A stretch of 21,300 bases of DNA from CAXTSE01 sp035554115 (lineage in GTDB: Bacteria; Actinomycetota; Actinomycetes; Actinomycetales; Microbacteriaceae): the NCBI GenBank assembly GCA_035554115.1, contig DATMIW010000025.1, positions 1-21,300 on the forward strand, read 5' to 3'. A program made the position numbers and the translations under genes. Shown here in pieces: positions 1-7,430 of the stretch (its first letter is position 1; every line of letters starts with the position of its first letter). The notes under the pieces were generated by a model, which searched no databases, was not told where the DNA came from, and saw only the letters and a program-made list of their open reading frames with translations.

Positions 1-1177
1 GAGCCCGCAGCTCGGCAAGCCGCTCCGGGGCATCCACACACATAGAACGGAACTTGAAGATGCGGAACGACTTGCCGCCCTGACCGACGCGCTCCTGTGA
101 GAAGAGGGCCGGGCCAGGGCTGTCGACGCGGATCAGCACGGCGATCACGCCGAAAATCGGCGCCAGCACAATCAAGGCGATGAGCGAGAGGGTGATGTCG
201 AGCATGCGCTTGAGAACATGCTTGCCACCCTCGTACTCGGGAATTTCCACGGTGAGGAGCGGCAGACCGTCGACCGGACGGTAGTGGATGCGCGGGCCGG
301 CAATATTGGCGAGGCTCGTTGCGAGTACCAGCTCGAGCGACTTTCCTTCAAGCTCCCATGCGAGATCACGAATGTAGTTGCTTCTGCCACTGGGCTCGCC
401 GGCAACGATGATGCTGTCGCAGGAGAGGTTGCTCGCGTAATCCACGACGTGATCGGTGCCCTGCAATACGGTGACACCCCGCAAGGCAACAGCGTCCTCT
501 TTGGGTCTGGGCTTGTCTACAACCGCCGCCACCACCAGATAGGCCGCGCCCAGGCCGCGGTTGATCTGACCGACAACTTTGACGACGTCTTTCCGCTTGC
601 CGACGACGACAACTCTCGACAAGGAATGGCCAAGAGCCCGCTGACGGAACAGCCATTTCCGCCACAGCCAACGGCTCAGCGGCAGCGAAACGAGTCCCAC
701 GGGAGCCGCGACCTCTAAGAACCATTGAGCGCTTGCCGTGTCGGAAATCACGAGCAGAATCGCCAGCACGCCGAAGAAAGTCATGGATGCCGACAGCACG
801 CGCTTGTATTCGTCCGGTCCGACCCCGATCACATGGGAATCCCGCGAGCGGAAACTAACCATGGCGACGGACCACATGACGACGACGAGAACAGCACCAA
901 CCGCAAAGGCCGCCAGGGATCGCTCCCCGTCTTCGAGGCCCGGTTCGAAGACAAGGCGCGCACCGTATCCCAACGCGACGGAACTCGAGATAAGGATGGT
1001 GTCGGTCCACAAGAGCCGACGCCGGTAGGACTTTGCCCACGCAGCTCCGGAGCTCAGTCGAGCGGAAACGGCATGGGCCTGCTGGCCTAAATGGACATGA
1101 GCCTGCCCGGCTCGCAGAAGGGCTCGACCGCGAACGGCGGGGCCTCTGTGGCGGCGGGGGACCGTCAACTCATTCAT
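1..1177 (-). CDS. Polyprenyl-phosphate sugar-1-phosphate transferase, partial (C-terminus beyond left edge)
   Basis: This is the initiating enzyme of polysaccharide repeat-unit synthesis. By family knowledge it moves a sugar-1-phosphate from a nucleotide sugar to undecaprenyl phosphate in the inner membrane. About 392 residues are visible. There are four hydrophobic segments at roughly residues 56-170, then a soluble nucleotide-binding-like domain (VVVVGKRKDVV near 190), then a fifth membrane segment starting MLDITLSLIALIV near 324. The family signature PGPALFSQERVGQGGKSF and the FKFRSM motif follow at about 352-379. The remaining catalytic domain lies outside the window. The ATG at 1177 is in frame and preceded by a weak AGGAC. 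It is transcribed away from the glycosyltransferase at 1386. The sugar substrate cannot be read from the sequence. Confidence 0.93.
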   Translation of the reverse strand, partial: MNELTVPRRHRGPAVRGRALLRAGQAHVHLGQQAHAVSARLSSGAAWAKSYRRRLLWTDTILISSSVALGYGARLVFEPGLEDGERSLAAFAVGAVLVVVMWSVAMVSFRSRDSHVIGVGPDEYKRVLSASMTFFGVLAILLVISDTASAQWFLEVAAPVGLVSLPLSRWLWRKWLFRQRALGHSLSRVVVVGKRKDVVKVVGQINRGLGAAYLVVAAVVDKPRPKEDAVALRGVTVLQGTDHVVDYASNLSCDSIIVAGEPSGRSNYIRDLAWELEGKSLELVLATSLANIAGPRIHYRPVDGLPLLTVEIPEYEGGKHVLKRMLDITLSLIALIVLAPIFGVIAVLIRVDSPGPALFSQERVGQGGKSFRIFKFRSMCVDAPERLAELRA

Positions 1178-1266
1178 ACCGGTGTCCTGTTGTATTCGGG
1201 GTCAGCAGGGTCCACGCTGCATCTATCGCCGGGGGAGCGAATGGGGTAATGCTGGAAACGTGGGGG

Positions 1267-1287
1267 CCTCACTCGGGAGAAGTGAGG
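1267..1287. promoter_or_regulatory. Inverted repeat in the divergent intergenic region
   Basis: CCTCACT at 1267-1273 and AGTGAGG at 1281-1287 form a perfect 7-bp inverted repeat with a 7-base centre. It lies in the 208-base gap between the sugar transferase and the glycosyltransferase. It could be an operator or an RNA hairpin. The sequence does not decide between these. Confidence 0.45.
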
Positions 1288-1301
1288 ATCCCGTCAAACT
1301 A

Positions 1302-1338
1302 CCCCACAATGGGGGGCAATGACATCCCCCAGTTTTTT
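1302..1338 (+). promoter_or_regulatory. Terminator-like hairpin with T-tract and a competing stem, upstream of a glycosyltransferase gene
   Basis: T1310-G1315 can pair with C1326-A1331, and TTTTTT follows at 1333-1338. This is the layout of an intrinsic terminator on the plus strand. CCCC at 1302-1305 could instead pair with the same G-run across a 5-base loop, which would block that hairpin. No plus-strand gene lies upstream in the window, so it may be a leader attenuator or an insulator. The extended -10-like site just downstream favours the insulator reading. Confidence 0.45.
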
Positions 1339-1346
1339 AATCTGTC

Positions 1347-1355
1347 TGTTACATT
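1347..1355 (+). promoter_or_regulatory. Possible extended -10 promoter element
   Basis: TGTTACATT matches the extended -10 pattern TGnTAnnnT and sits about 30 bases before the TTG start at 1386. No clear -35 element is visible. It is a weak call made on one element only. Confidence 0.25.
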
Positions 1356-1385
1356 CCCTGGACCCTCACAAATAGAGAGAATTCC

Positions 1386-2381
1386 TTGATCGTTCTTCAG
1401 TCCGTGCCACAGCCACGACCGACGACCAACCCCTATGTAGTGCAGCTTCTTCGCAGTCTCGAATCTGTTCCCGATGTCACAGTTCTCACCTTCAGCTGGC
1501 GCGCCGCGCTGCGTGCGAACTACGACGTCTTCCACGTGCACTGGCCCGAAAACCTGCTCAAAGGACGCTCGCGCGCTAAAGGTCTCGCTCGACGAACCCT
1601 GACCCGCCTGCTACTACGGCGCCTGCGGCAGAAGCAGATTCCGATTGTTCGCACGCTGCACAACCTGGACCAACCGTCCGGGCTCGCGAAGGCCGACTAC
1701 CGAATTCTGGCACGCATCGACACGCGCACCGCTGTGAGGATCCGCCTCAACGACCTGACCCCCATTGACACCGGACATGCGTCCGAGACGATCCCCCACG
1801 GTCATTATCGGGACTGGTTTTCGCCCCACTCGCAGAAAGCGCCTATCCCCGGTCGCCTCGGCTATTTCGGCCTCATCCGACGGTATAAGAACGTCGCCCG
1901 CCTGGTCAGTAGCGCAGCCGCATTGCCCCCCTCCTTCTCACTGCGGGTGGCCGGCAAGCCGTCGACAGCCGAGCTCCAGGCCGAAATCGAGAACGCAGCA
2001 GACGGAGATCTCCGGATCACCTTCGACTTCCACTTCCTCAGCGATCCAGAGCTCGTGGAGGTCGTGACGGAGTCGGAGCTCGTGGTGCTGCCCTATACCG
2101 AGATGCACAACTCCGGGAGCGTGCTGGCGGCACTTTCGCTCGCGCGCCCCGTCCTGGTCCCCAACAACCCACTGAATCAGGCACTCTCGGCCGAGGTGGG
2201 CCCGGGGTGGGTCCATCTGTATGACGGTGAACTCGGAGCCGACGACGTTGCGTCGACCCACGCCCAACTCGCCGATCATCCGCCCATCGGAGAACCGAAT
2301 CTCGGATCACGCGAATGGCATGACGCCGGCCAGCGCCACCTCACCGCCTATCAGCGAGCTGTGGGAATCAGCGGTCCCTAG
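1386..2381 (+). CDS. GT-B fold glycosyltransferase (GT4-like)
   Basis: This is a cytoplasmic enzyme that likely adds one sugar to the lipid-linked repeat unit. The 331-residue protein has an N-terminal acceptor domain with YDVFHVHWPENLLKG at about 46-60 and IVRTLHN near 87. The donor domain begins at about 157 with GRLGYFGLIRRYKN. A nucleotide-sugar site resembling the family acidic motif is seen in LPYTEMHNSGSVLAALSL at about 235-252. The TTG at 1386 is the only start giving the full N-terminus; an AGAGAGA sequence lies 5 bases upstream. The stop overlaps that of the convergent GT2 gene. The donor and acceptor sugars are not identifiable. Confidence 0.87.
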   Translation: MIVLQSVPQPRPTTNPYVVQLLRSLESVPDVTVLTFSWRAALRANYDVFHVHWPENLLKGRSRAKGLARRTLTRLLLRRLRQKQIPIVRTLHNLDQPSGLAKADYRILARIDTRTAVRIRLNDLTPIDTGHASETIPHGHYRDWFSPHSQKAPIPGRLGYFGLIRRYKNVARLVSSAAALPPSFSLRVAGKPSTAELQAEIENAADGDLRITFDFHFLSDPELVEVVTESELVVLPYTEMHNSGSVLAALSLARPVLVPNNPLNQALSAEVGPGWVHLYDGELGADDVASTHAQLADHPPIGEPNLGSREWHDAGQRHLTAYQRAVGISGP

Positions 2382-3337
2382 CGCCGTATCGACTCCGCAC
2401 GAGCAGGCCGCCGGTATTCGATGTACTTGTAACCCCAGGCTCCGGTCACCATGCCCGCGCCTCTCATAAACGTTCGCACTCCGCGAGCCCTCAATGCCAC
2501 ACGCCGGAGCCCGAGACCGGCAACGATGCGCCCGGTGCCGCCGAGGACCCGCGCTCCCCCGCGTGCCGTCAACCGGACGCGGGTGTTCAGGCGGGCTGCC
2601 GAGCCGCGGGCCAGCTTGACGGAGGTGATCGACCAGGCGTTCCCACTACTCAGCGCGCGGAGCACCACCCAGCGGCGCGACACCCGCTTGGCGGGAACGA
2701 AGTCGAGAACGATGGCCTCGTCGCACCAGACGATCTCTCCTCCCGAACTGACGATCTGCCGGGTGAACATTGTGTCCTCACCTCCGCTCAGGCCAAGGGC
2801 CGGATCGAAGGTGATGTTCTTCGCGCGGACGAAATCGAGGTCGAGGAGCAGGTTGTTGGTGCCGGCGACATTCACGCGCGTCCCTGTCGGAAGGCGTCGG
2901 CGCACAAAATAGCCCCCCGCGACGATCCAGGGTTCGGGGTCGATCTCGAAGTCAGAGACGACAGGCCCCACAACCGCCGCCGCTCCCGTCTCTCGCCAGG
3001 TCTGCAGAAGGAGGTGAAGCCACTCGGCCGTCGGACGTTCGTCATCATCGATAAAGACGAGGAGCCTGCTGTCGCCGGATTCCGATAGTGCGCGGTTCCG
3101 CGCCGCCGAGATGCCCGGTGTGGTCTCGTTGACGTAGTCGACAGTCACCGGCACGTTCTGCGCAAAGGAACGGACCTGGGCTGCTGCGCCCCCCTCCGGA
3201 TCGTTGTCAACAACCACGACGCGGATGCGCAGATCCGGCCCCGCATTCGCCGTCGCCTCCTCGACGAGAAGGGGCAGCACCGCGCCGAGGTCGGCCGGTC
3301 GTCGAAAAGTCAGGACGGCGATGGTGAGGTCGATCAT
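2378..3337 (-). CDS. Family 2 glycosyltransferase (GT-A fold)
   Basis: This enzyme likely adds a sugar to the growing repeat unit on the cytoplasmic face. The 319-residue protein begins MIDLTIAVLTFRRP, typical of GT2 enzymes. VVVVDN lies near 40-45, GISAARNRAL near 75-84, the metal-binding acidic cluster FIDDDE at 95-100, and the catalytic-base type motif GGEDTMFTRQ at 185-194. The C-terminal 80 residues are rich in arginine. The ATG at 3337 overlaps the stop of the upstream DUF6492-like gene (ATGA), so the two are translationally coupled. Its TAG stop shares a CTAG palindrome with the stop of the convergent gene at 1386-2381. No terminator lies between them. Confidence 0.92.
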   Translation of the reverse strand: MIDLTIAVLTFRRPADLGAVLPLLVEEATANAGPDLRIRVVVVDNDPEGGAAAQVRSFAQNVPVTVDYVNETTPGISAARNRALSESGDSRLLVFIDDDERPTAEWLHLLLQTWRETGAAAVVGPVVSDFEIDPEPWIVAGGYFVRRRLPTGTRVNVAGTNNLLLDLDFVRAKNITFDPALGLSGGEDTMFTRQIVSSGGEIVWCDEAIVLDFVPAKRVSRRWVVLRALSSGNAWSITSVKLARGSAARLNTRVRLTARGGARVLGGTGRIVAGLGLRRVALRARGVRTFMRGAGMVTGAWGYKYIEYRRPARAESIRR

Positions 3338-4281
3338 CGCGACGTCCGACGGTCCCTGAGCTTCTTCATTGCCACCAGCGGAAAGTAGCGTGCCCGGTAC
3401 CGACGGACAAAGCTTCTCGCCTGGGAGGCGGACTCGAACAGTCCGCGCTCCACCCACAGACCTCCGAGCGTCGCCGCAGCGCGCGAGTTCATCTTCGCGA
3501 GCGCCGTGCGATGCACGGAGAACAGCGCCGGATCCCGCTCGCGGACATCGTTCAGCGCTGCGGTGACTCCTTCGACGGTGGCCCCGCGCGGCCAGATCGC
3601 CGGGCAATCGACGCCGGACGGGTCATACAACTCTTCGAGGGTCTCCCCCTGCGCCACCAGCCACGCGGAGTACAGGAAGTATTCGGTGAGCCGCGCCCGG
3701 ATGAACTCGGTCGAGAACTCGGTTCCGCTGCGCCGCTCCACGTCGGCCATGAGAGCCGCGACCCTGTCTGTATACAGCGTGAACGGCGTGGCGGTCGCTC
3801 CGAAGCGCGACACGAATCTGGCGGGGTCGAGTCCCTCGTACTCCAGCACGCGTTCGAGCGCCGAGCGGTGCGGATGCGTTTCATAGCCGTGAAAATTTCC
3901 GAAAGCTCTGCCGTCCGCGGCCTCGAAGTCCGAAAGCCCCGAGGGGCGGACGAAATGATTCTTGGCATCCAAGGTGACATAGCTCGGCGTGTGGACGATA
4001 GAGGATACGGCGAGCTTCAACACCTGCTGCGACAACCAGCCCGAGGTCGCCATGGCCCCCGCCAGCTGTGTGCTGCCCACGAGTTCGACGCGATCAGCGA
4101 GGCTCCCGTATTCCCGAATCACGCGCTTCCATGCACGCGCCGAGATTCCTGTGTCGGTGTTGTCGAGCACGATGATTCGCGCAATGTATGCCGGATCGAG
4201 AAACTTTGCCATCGATCGAGCCTGAAGTTCGAGGAGGGGCAGCTCGGGCTCAAACACCACGGTCACGAACGTCGATGTCAC
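3334..4281 (-). CDS. DUF6492-like protein, putative glycosyltransferase-associated
   Basis: The protein (315 residues) opens with TSTFVTVVFEPELPLLELQARS and continues with RIIVLDNTD and YVTLDAKNHFVRP. I match this to the DUF6492 family found in actinobacterial polysaccharide loci; that assignment is from memory of the motif style. The opening and the LDN/LDAKNH segments resemble the first half of a GT-A fold, so a glycosyltransferase role is inferred and not shown. I chose the GTG at 4281 because GGGAG sits 7 bases upstream and the conserved region starts right there. An ATG at 4377 in the same frame has no ribosome binding site and adds an unconserved-looking stretch. The gene is coupled to the downstream GT2 gene by ATGA. 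Confidence 0.75.
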   Translation of the reverse strand: MTSTFVTVVFEPELPLLELQARSMAKFLDPAYIARIIVLDNTDTGISARAWKRVIREYGSLADRVELVGSTQLAGAMATSGWLSQQVLKLAVSSIVHTPSYVTLDAKNHFVRPSGLSDFEAADGRAFGNFHGYETHPHRSALERVLEYEGLDPARFVSRFGATATPFTLYTDRVAALMADVERRSGTEFSTEFIRARLTEYFLYSAWLVAQGETLEELYDPSGVDCPAIWPRGATVEGVTAALNDVRERDPALFSVHRTALAKMNSRAAATLGGLWVERGLFESASQARSFVRRYRARYFPLVAMKKLRDRRTSR

Positions 4282-4319
4282 GCGCCCACTCCCGGCATCG
4301 CAGCTCCTGTCTGGTCGGT

Positions 4320-4332
4320 ACTCGCGGCGAGT
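4320..4332. promoter_or_regulatory. Palindrome in divergent promoter region
   Basis: ACTCGC at 4320-4325 and GCGAGT at 4327-4332 form a perfect inverted repeat around one base. It lies in the 114-base gap between the DUF6492-like gene (minus) and the polymerase gene (plus). It may be an operator for both units. No regulator gene is present in the EPS locus to pair it with. Confidence 0.35.
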
Positions 4333-4395
4333 GCAAGAATAGGCCACCGCGCCGGGGACCCGACCCTTCGCAGACATAACCGGAAAGGGGGCTTC

Positions 4396-5652
4396 GTGAT
4401 TGTCTTCATCTTGGCCCTGATCCCGGCCGCCGCGGCCGCAATCCTGTTGCGCACCGCCCCTCGTCTCGCCTTCGTGATCTGGCTCATTGTGCTGTTCTTC
4501 GTCCCGGTGTGGGTAGGAGCGAGCGCGGGCTACTTCTTCAGCGCGATCACTGCCGTCACCCTGCTCTGCATTGCCGCGGGGACCCTGCGAGGTCTCCGCT
4601 GGACATCCATCGACAGCATCGTGCTTCTCTTCGCCGTGCTGATCGCAGCGTCATTCATGCTCGGCGGCATCGAAATAGGCCACCTGCTCACCGCGTTTGT
4701 CAGTTGGATGCTGCCCTATGCCTGGGGCCGAATGGCCTTGGCTGGGCTAGGCCGGGACTTCATTACCTCAGCGATCGCCGCCGTCACCGTCATCGCGGCG
4801 GTTTTGGCTCTGATCGAGTTCCTCACCGGAGTGAACATTTTCGGATTGATGCACTGGAGTAACACTGCATTCGACCTCTGGTCGCCCCTTCAATCGCGGG
4901 GCGGTTTCGTCCGGGCCGAAGGAGCCTTTGGGCATTCGATCGCCCTGGGAGCCTCGCTCTCGATCGGCAGCGTGTTCGTGCTCTCTGCGCGGTGGCATCT
5001 GGCCGTACGCATTCTTTCGCTCGCCACTATCGGCGGCGCAATAGTTGTGACATTCAGTCGCATCGGCATCGTCACTTTCGTGCTCGGCCTGCTGCTCGCC
5101 ATCGCGTTCCTGGGAAAGGTTCTTGCTCCCCGCATCCGCGTACTTATTGCCGGATTCGCCATTGCAGGTGCCCTCGCGGCGGTTCCTTTCCTCAGCGAAG
5201 TTTTCACGGATGCGGGAGCGGAAGCACAGAACAGCGCGCTCTATCGGATCGACCTTCTCTCGCTCGTCACGCAGATGTCACCGGTGGGATTGAGCAGCGA
5301 ATATCACGTCCTCCCGGACGGACAGGTCTACATCGGCAACTTCCAGTCGATCGACAGTCAGCTGATCCTGCTCGGACTCCAGCTGGGCTTCATTCCGCTC
5401 GTCCTTCTCCTCATTGCGCTTGTGACCTCAGTCGTTTTCCTGTTTACCGGGCGAGCCAACACCGCCCTGGTCGCACTTGTGGCCCAGATCCCGGCCCTCG
5501 CGACGGTGGCCCTCATCACCCAGCTGCCCTACCTGCTCTGGTTCGTGGCGGGGCTAGGCGTCTCCCTCTATATTGAGGACAGATTCGCCCGAGAAGTGGC
5601 GGCACATCAGTTCGGGGTCACTGCTTCCAAGTGGCGAATGGAGACAGCATGA
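4396..5652 (+). CDS. O-antigen ligase/polymerase family membrane protein (Wzy-type)
   Basis: This is an integral membrane protein of 418 residues that likely polymerises repeat units outside the membrane. About ten hydrophobic segments run along its length. The motif RAEGAFGHSIALGASL at about 172-187 matches the conserved R...G.FGH region of the O-antigen ligase superfamily. A large polar loop at about 267-331 (from SEVFTDAGAEAQ to SQLILLGLQ) is the usual extracytoplasmic active-site loop. The GTG at 4396 was chosen because AAAGGGGG lies just upstream and the reading frame before it is not protein-like. The stop overlaps the next ATG (ATGA at 5649-5652), so it is coupled to the chain-length kinase. 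A ligase role is less likely in a Gram-positive EPS locus. Confidence 0.87.
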   Translation: MIVFILALIPAAAAAILLRTAPRLAFVIWLIVLFFVPVWVGASAGYFFSAITAVTLLCIAAGTLRGLRWTSIDSIVLLFAVLIAASFMLGGIEIGHLLTAFVSWMLPYAWGRMALAGLGRDFITSAIAAVTVIAAVLALIEFLTGVNIFGLMHWSNTAFDLWSPLQSRGGFVRAEGAFGHSIALGASLSIGSVFVLSARWHLAVRILSLATIGGAIVVTFSRIGIVTFVLGLLLAIAFLGKVLAPRIRVLIAGFAIAGALAAVPFLSEVFTDAGAEAQNSALYRIDLLSLVTQMSPVGLSSEYHVLPDGQVYIGNFQSIDSQLILLGLQLGFIPLVLLLIALVTSVVFLFTGRANTALVALVAQIPALATVALITQLPYLLWFVAGLGVSLYIEDRFAREVAAHQFGVTASKWRMETA

Positions 5653-7430
5653 CTAAGCACGAGGACACCCTCACGCTCGCGCGGGTCGCCCTGATTATTC
5701 GGCGCTATTGGCTTGTGATAGTGATCACGACCCTTCTTGGCGGGGGTGGCGCCTTCATCATTTCGAAATCACAGACGCCGCTGTACGAGGCGAACTCCTC
5801 GGTATATTTCTCGCTCCGTCAGGGTGACAGCAGCTCCGACCTCAACCAGGGCTCGGCCTACACGCAGGCCCAGATGCTGTCATTCGCACAGCTGGCTACC
5901 TCGCGAATCACCCTCCAGCGCGTTATTTACGACCTCGACCTGGATGTGACCTCGACGAGCCTCGCGCGAAACATCACGGTGACCTCGCCGCAGAACACGG
6001 TGATCCTCAATATCTCGGTGTCGTCCACCTCGGCTGAACGCGCGGCCGCCATCGCGAATTCGGTCTCCGCGAACCTCGCAGACGTTGTTGTCGAACTGGC
6101 GCCCTCCGACGATTCCCGGACGGCCACCGTCTCTGCACGGGTCATCGATCCTGCCGTGACGCCGAGCGTCCAGGCGTCACCGAATAAGAGCCGCGATACC
6201 GCGATCGGTGTGCTCCTCGGGCTGCTCGCGGGCATTGTCGGCTGCATCCTGTTCACCCGACTGGATACGCGCGTTCGAAGCGCGGAGGCCGTCGGAAGCC
6301 TGACCGAATCACCTGTTCTCGGGCAGATCGGACGACTGGCACCCTCCGACGACCCGCGACCGCTTATGTTGCGCGAGCCCAACGGAGAAGACGCGGAATC
6401 CTTCCGGAGAGCCCGTGCCGGCATGAGGTTCGCATCGGTTGACAAAGATGTCCGCGTGATCCTTGTCACCTCGGGAATACCCGCCGAGGGCAAGACCACC
6501 GTGTCGGTCAACCTCGCGCTCGCCATGGCAGAAACCAACGCACGCGTGCTTCTCGTGGATGCGGACCTGCGCCGACCCCGGGTCGCGAGTGCTCTCGCTC
6601 TGGACGGCACCATCGGGCTGACGACAGTTCTCGTTGATGACGTGTCGCTCGAAGAGGCGCGGCGACCGTATGCCAGGACCTCGCTCGACCTGCTGCTCTC
6701 GGGTGATTCGCCGCCGAATCCCTCCGAATTGCTCTCATCGGACCGGATGACCCAGGTGATCGCCGAACTCTCTGCCGAGTACGACATTGTCATCGTGGAC
6801 TCGGCGCCCGTGCTGTCAGTCGCCGACGCCACCCTGCTTGCACCGCACGTTGATTTGATCCTGCTCGTGGTGAATGCGTCGAAGATCCGCAAGGCGCAGC
6901 TGGCCAAGTGCATTGAGGCCCTCGAGGTGACGGGTGCGCACATCTCTGGCATCGTCCTCAACCGTCTCAAGCTCTCGAAGCGACGCGACGACTACTACTA
7001 CGGCGCGCTTCCCCCTGAGGGCGAGCCTCGGAAATGGAAGCTGAGGCGTTCCAAGCCCTCCGCTGAGGCACCGGTTGATGAGCCGGCTCCGGAAGACGTC
7101 GCCCCCGAGGAAGCCGTCCGTGACGACATCGTCATCGAGGACGTCGTGGTCGTCGAGGAAATCATCTTTGAAGAGGTTGTTGAGGAACCGGTTATCGAGG
7201 TGTTCATCGAGGAACCTGTCGCTGAGGAACCGGTCCTTGAAGAACCAGTCGCTGAGGAACCGGTCAGCGAGGAACCCGCTCCGATGACGGCTGCCAGCGA
7301 GCCGAGCGTTGATGCGCCAGCTCCTTCGAAGCCTCATCGGAAGCGCCGGTCACGGCGGACCCCCTCCGCGACCACAGCGGCGCGATCAGCTAACACCGCT
7401 GCGGAGCAGAAGGACAGCCCGCCCGAGTAG
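5649..7430 (+). CDS. Wzz/BY-kinase fusion: chain-length determinant and tyrosine autokinase
   Basis: This membrane protein of 593 residues would control EPS chain length and export by autophosphorylation. The Wzz domain has membrane helices at about 19-38 and 184-202. The kinase domain carries Walker A (SGIPAEGKTT, ~275-284), Walker A' (LLVDADLRRPR, ~301) and Walker B (IVIVDSAP, ~380). A tyrosine cluster DDYYYG lies at about 446-451. In most BY-kinases this cluster is near the C-terminus, but here about 140 more residues follow: an acidic, proline-rich tail with EEPV repeats, then a short basic stretch (KPHRKRRSRR) and a polar end. The ATG at 5649 has GGAG 5 bases upstream and overlaps the polymerase stop; an in-frame GTG at 5631 is an alternative. 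The last 45 bases overlap the convergent pyruvyl transferase gene. Confidence 0.92.
   Translation: MTKHEDTLTLARVALIIRRYWLVIVITTLLGGGGAFIISKSQTPLYEANSSVYFSLRQGDSSSDLNQGSAYTQAQMLSFAQLATSRITLQRVIYDLDLDVTSTSLARNITVTSPQNTVILNISVSSTSAERAAAIANSVSANLADVVVELAPSDDSRTATVSARVIDPAVTPSVQASPNKSRDTAIGVLLGLLAGIVGCILFTRLDTRVRSAEAVGSLTESPVLGQIGRLAPSDDPRPLMLREPNGEDAESFRRARAGMRFASVDKDVRVILVTSGIPAEGKTTVSVNLALAMAETNARVLLVDADLRRPRVASALALDGTIGLTTVLVDDVSLEEARRPYARTSLDLLLSGDSPPNPSELLSSDRMTQVIAELSAEYDIVIVDSAPVLSVADATLLAPHVDLILLVVNASKIRKAQLAKCIEALEVTGAHISGIVLNRLKLSKRRDDYYYGALPPEGEPRKWKLRRSKPSAEAPVDEPAPEDVAPEEAVRDDIVIEDVVVVEEIIFEEVVEEPVIEVFIEEPVAEEPVLEEPVAEEPVSEEPAPMTAASEPSVDAPAPSKPHRKRRSRRTPSATTAARSANTAAEQKDSPPE
7182..7276 (+). 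repeat. 15-bp-period coding repeat (EEPVx) in kinase tail
   Basis: GAGGAACC or a one-base variant starts at 7209, 7224, 7239, 7254 and 7269, an exact 15-base period, with another copy at 7182. It encodes five EEP units in a row from about residue 521 (EEPVA, EEPVL, EEPVA, EEPVS, EEPAP). Such in-frame pentapeptide repeats can change copy number by slippage without a frameshift. Confidence 0.8.

Noticed and set aside
4282..4377. N-terminal extension of the DUF6492-like protein from ATG 4377
   Set aside because: No ribosome binding site, and the sequence is Arg/Cys-rich; GTG 4281 has GGGAG at the right distance.
3511..4395. In-frame upstream extension of the polymerase on the plus strand
   Set aside because: It is antisense to the DUF6492-like gene and hydrophilic, while the membrane protein begins at GTG 4396 with its own ribosome binding site.
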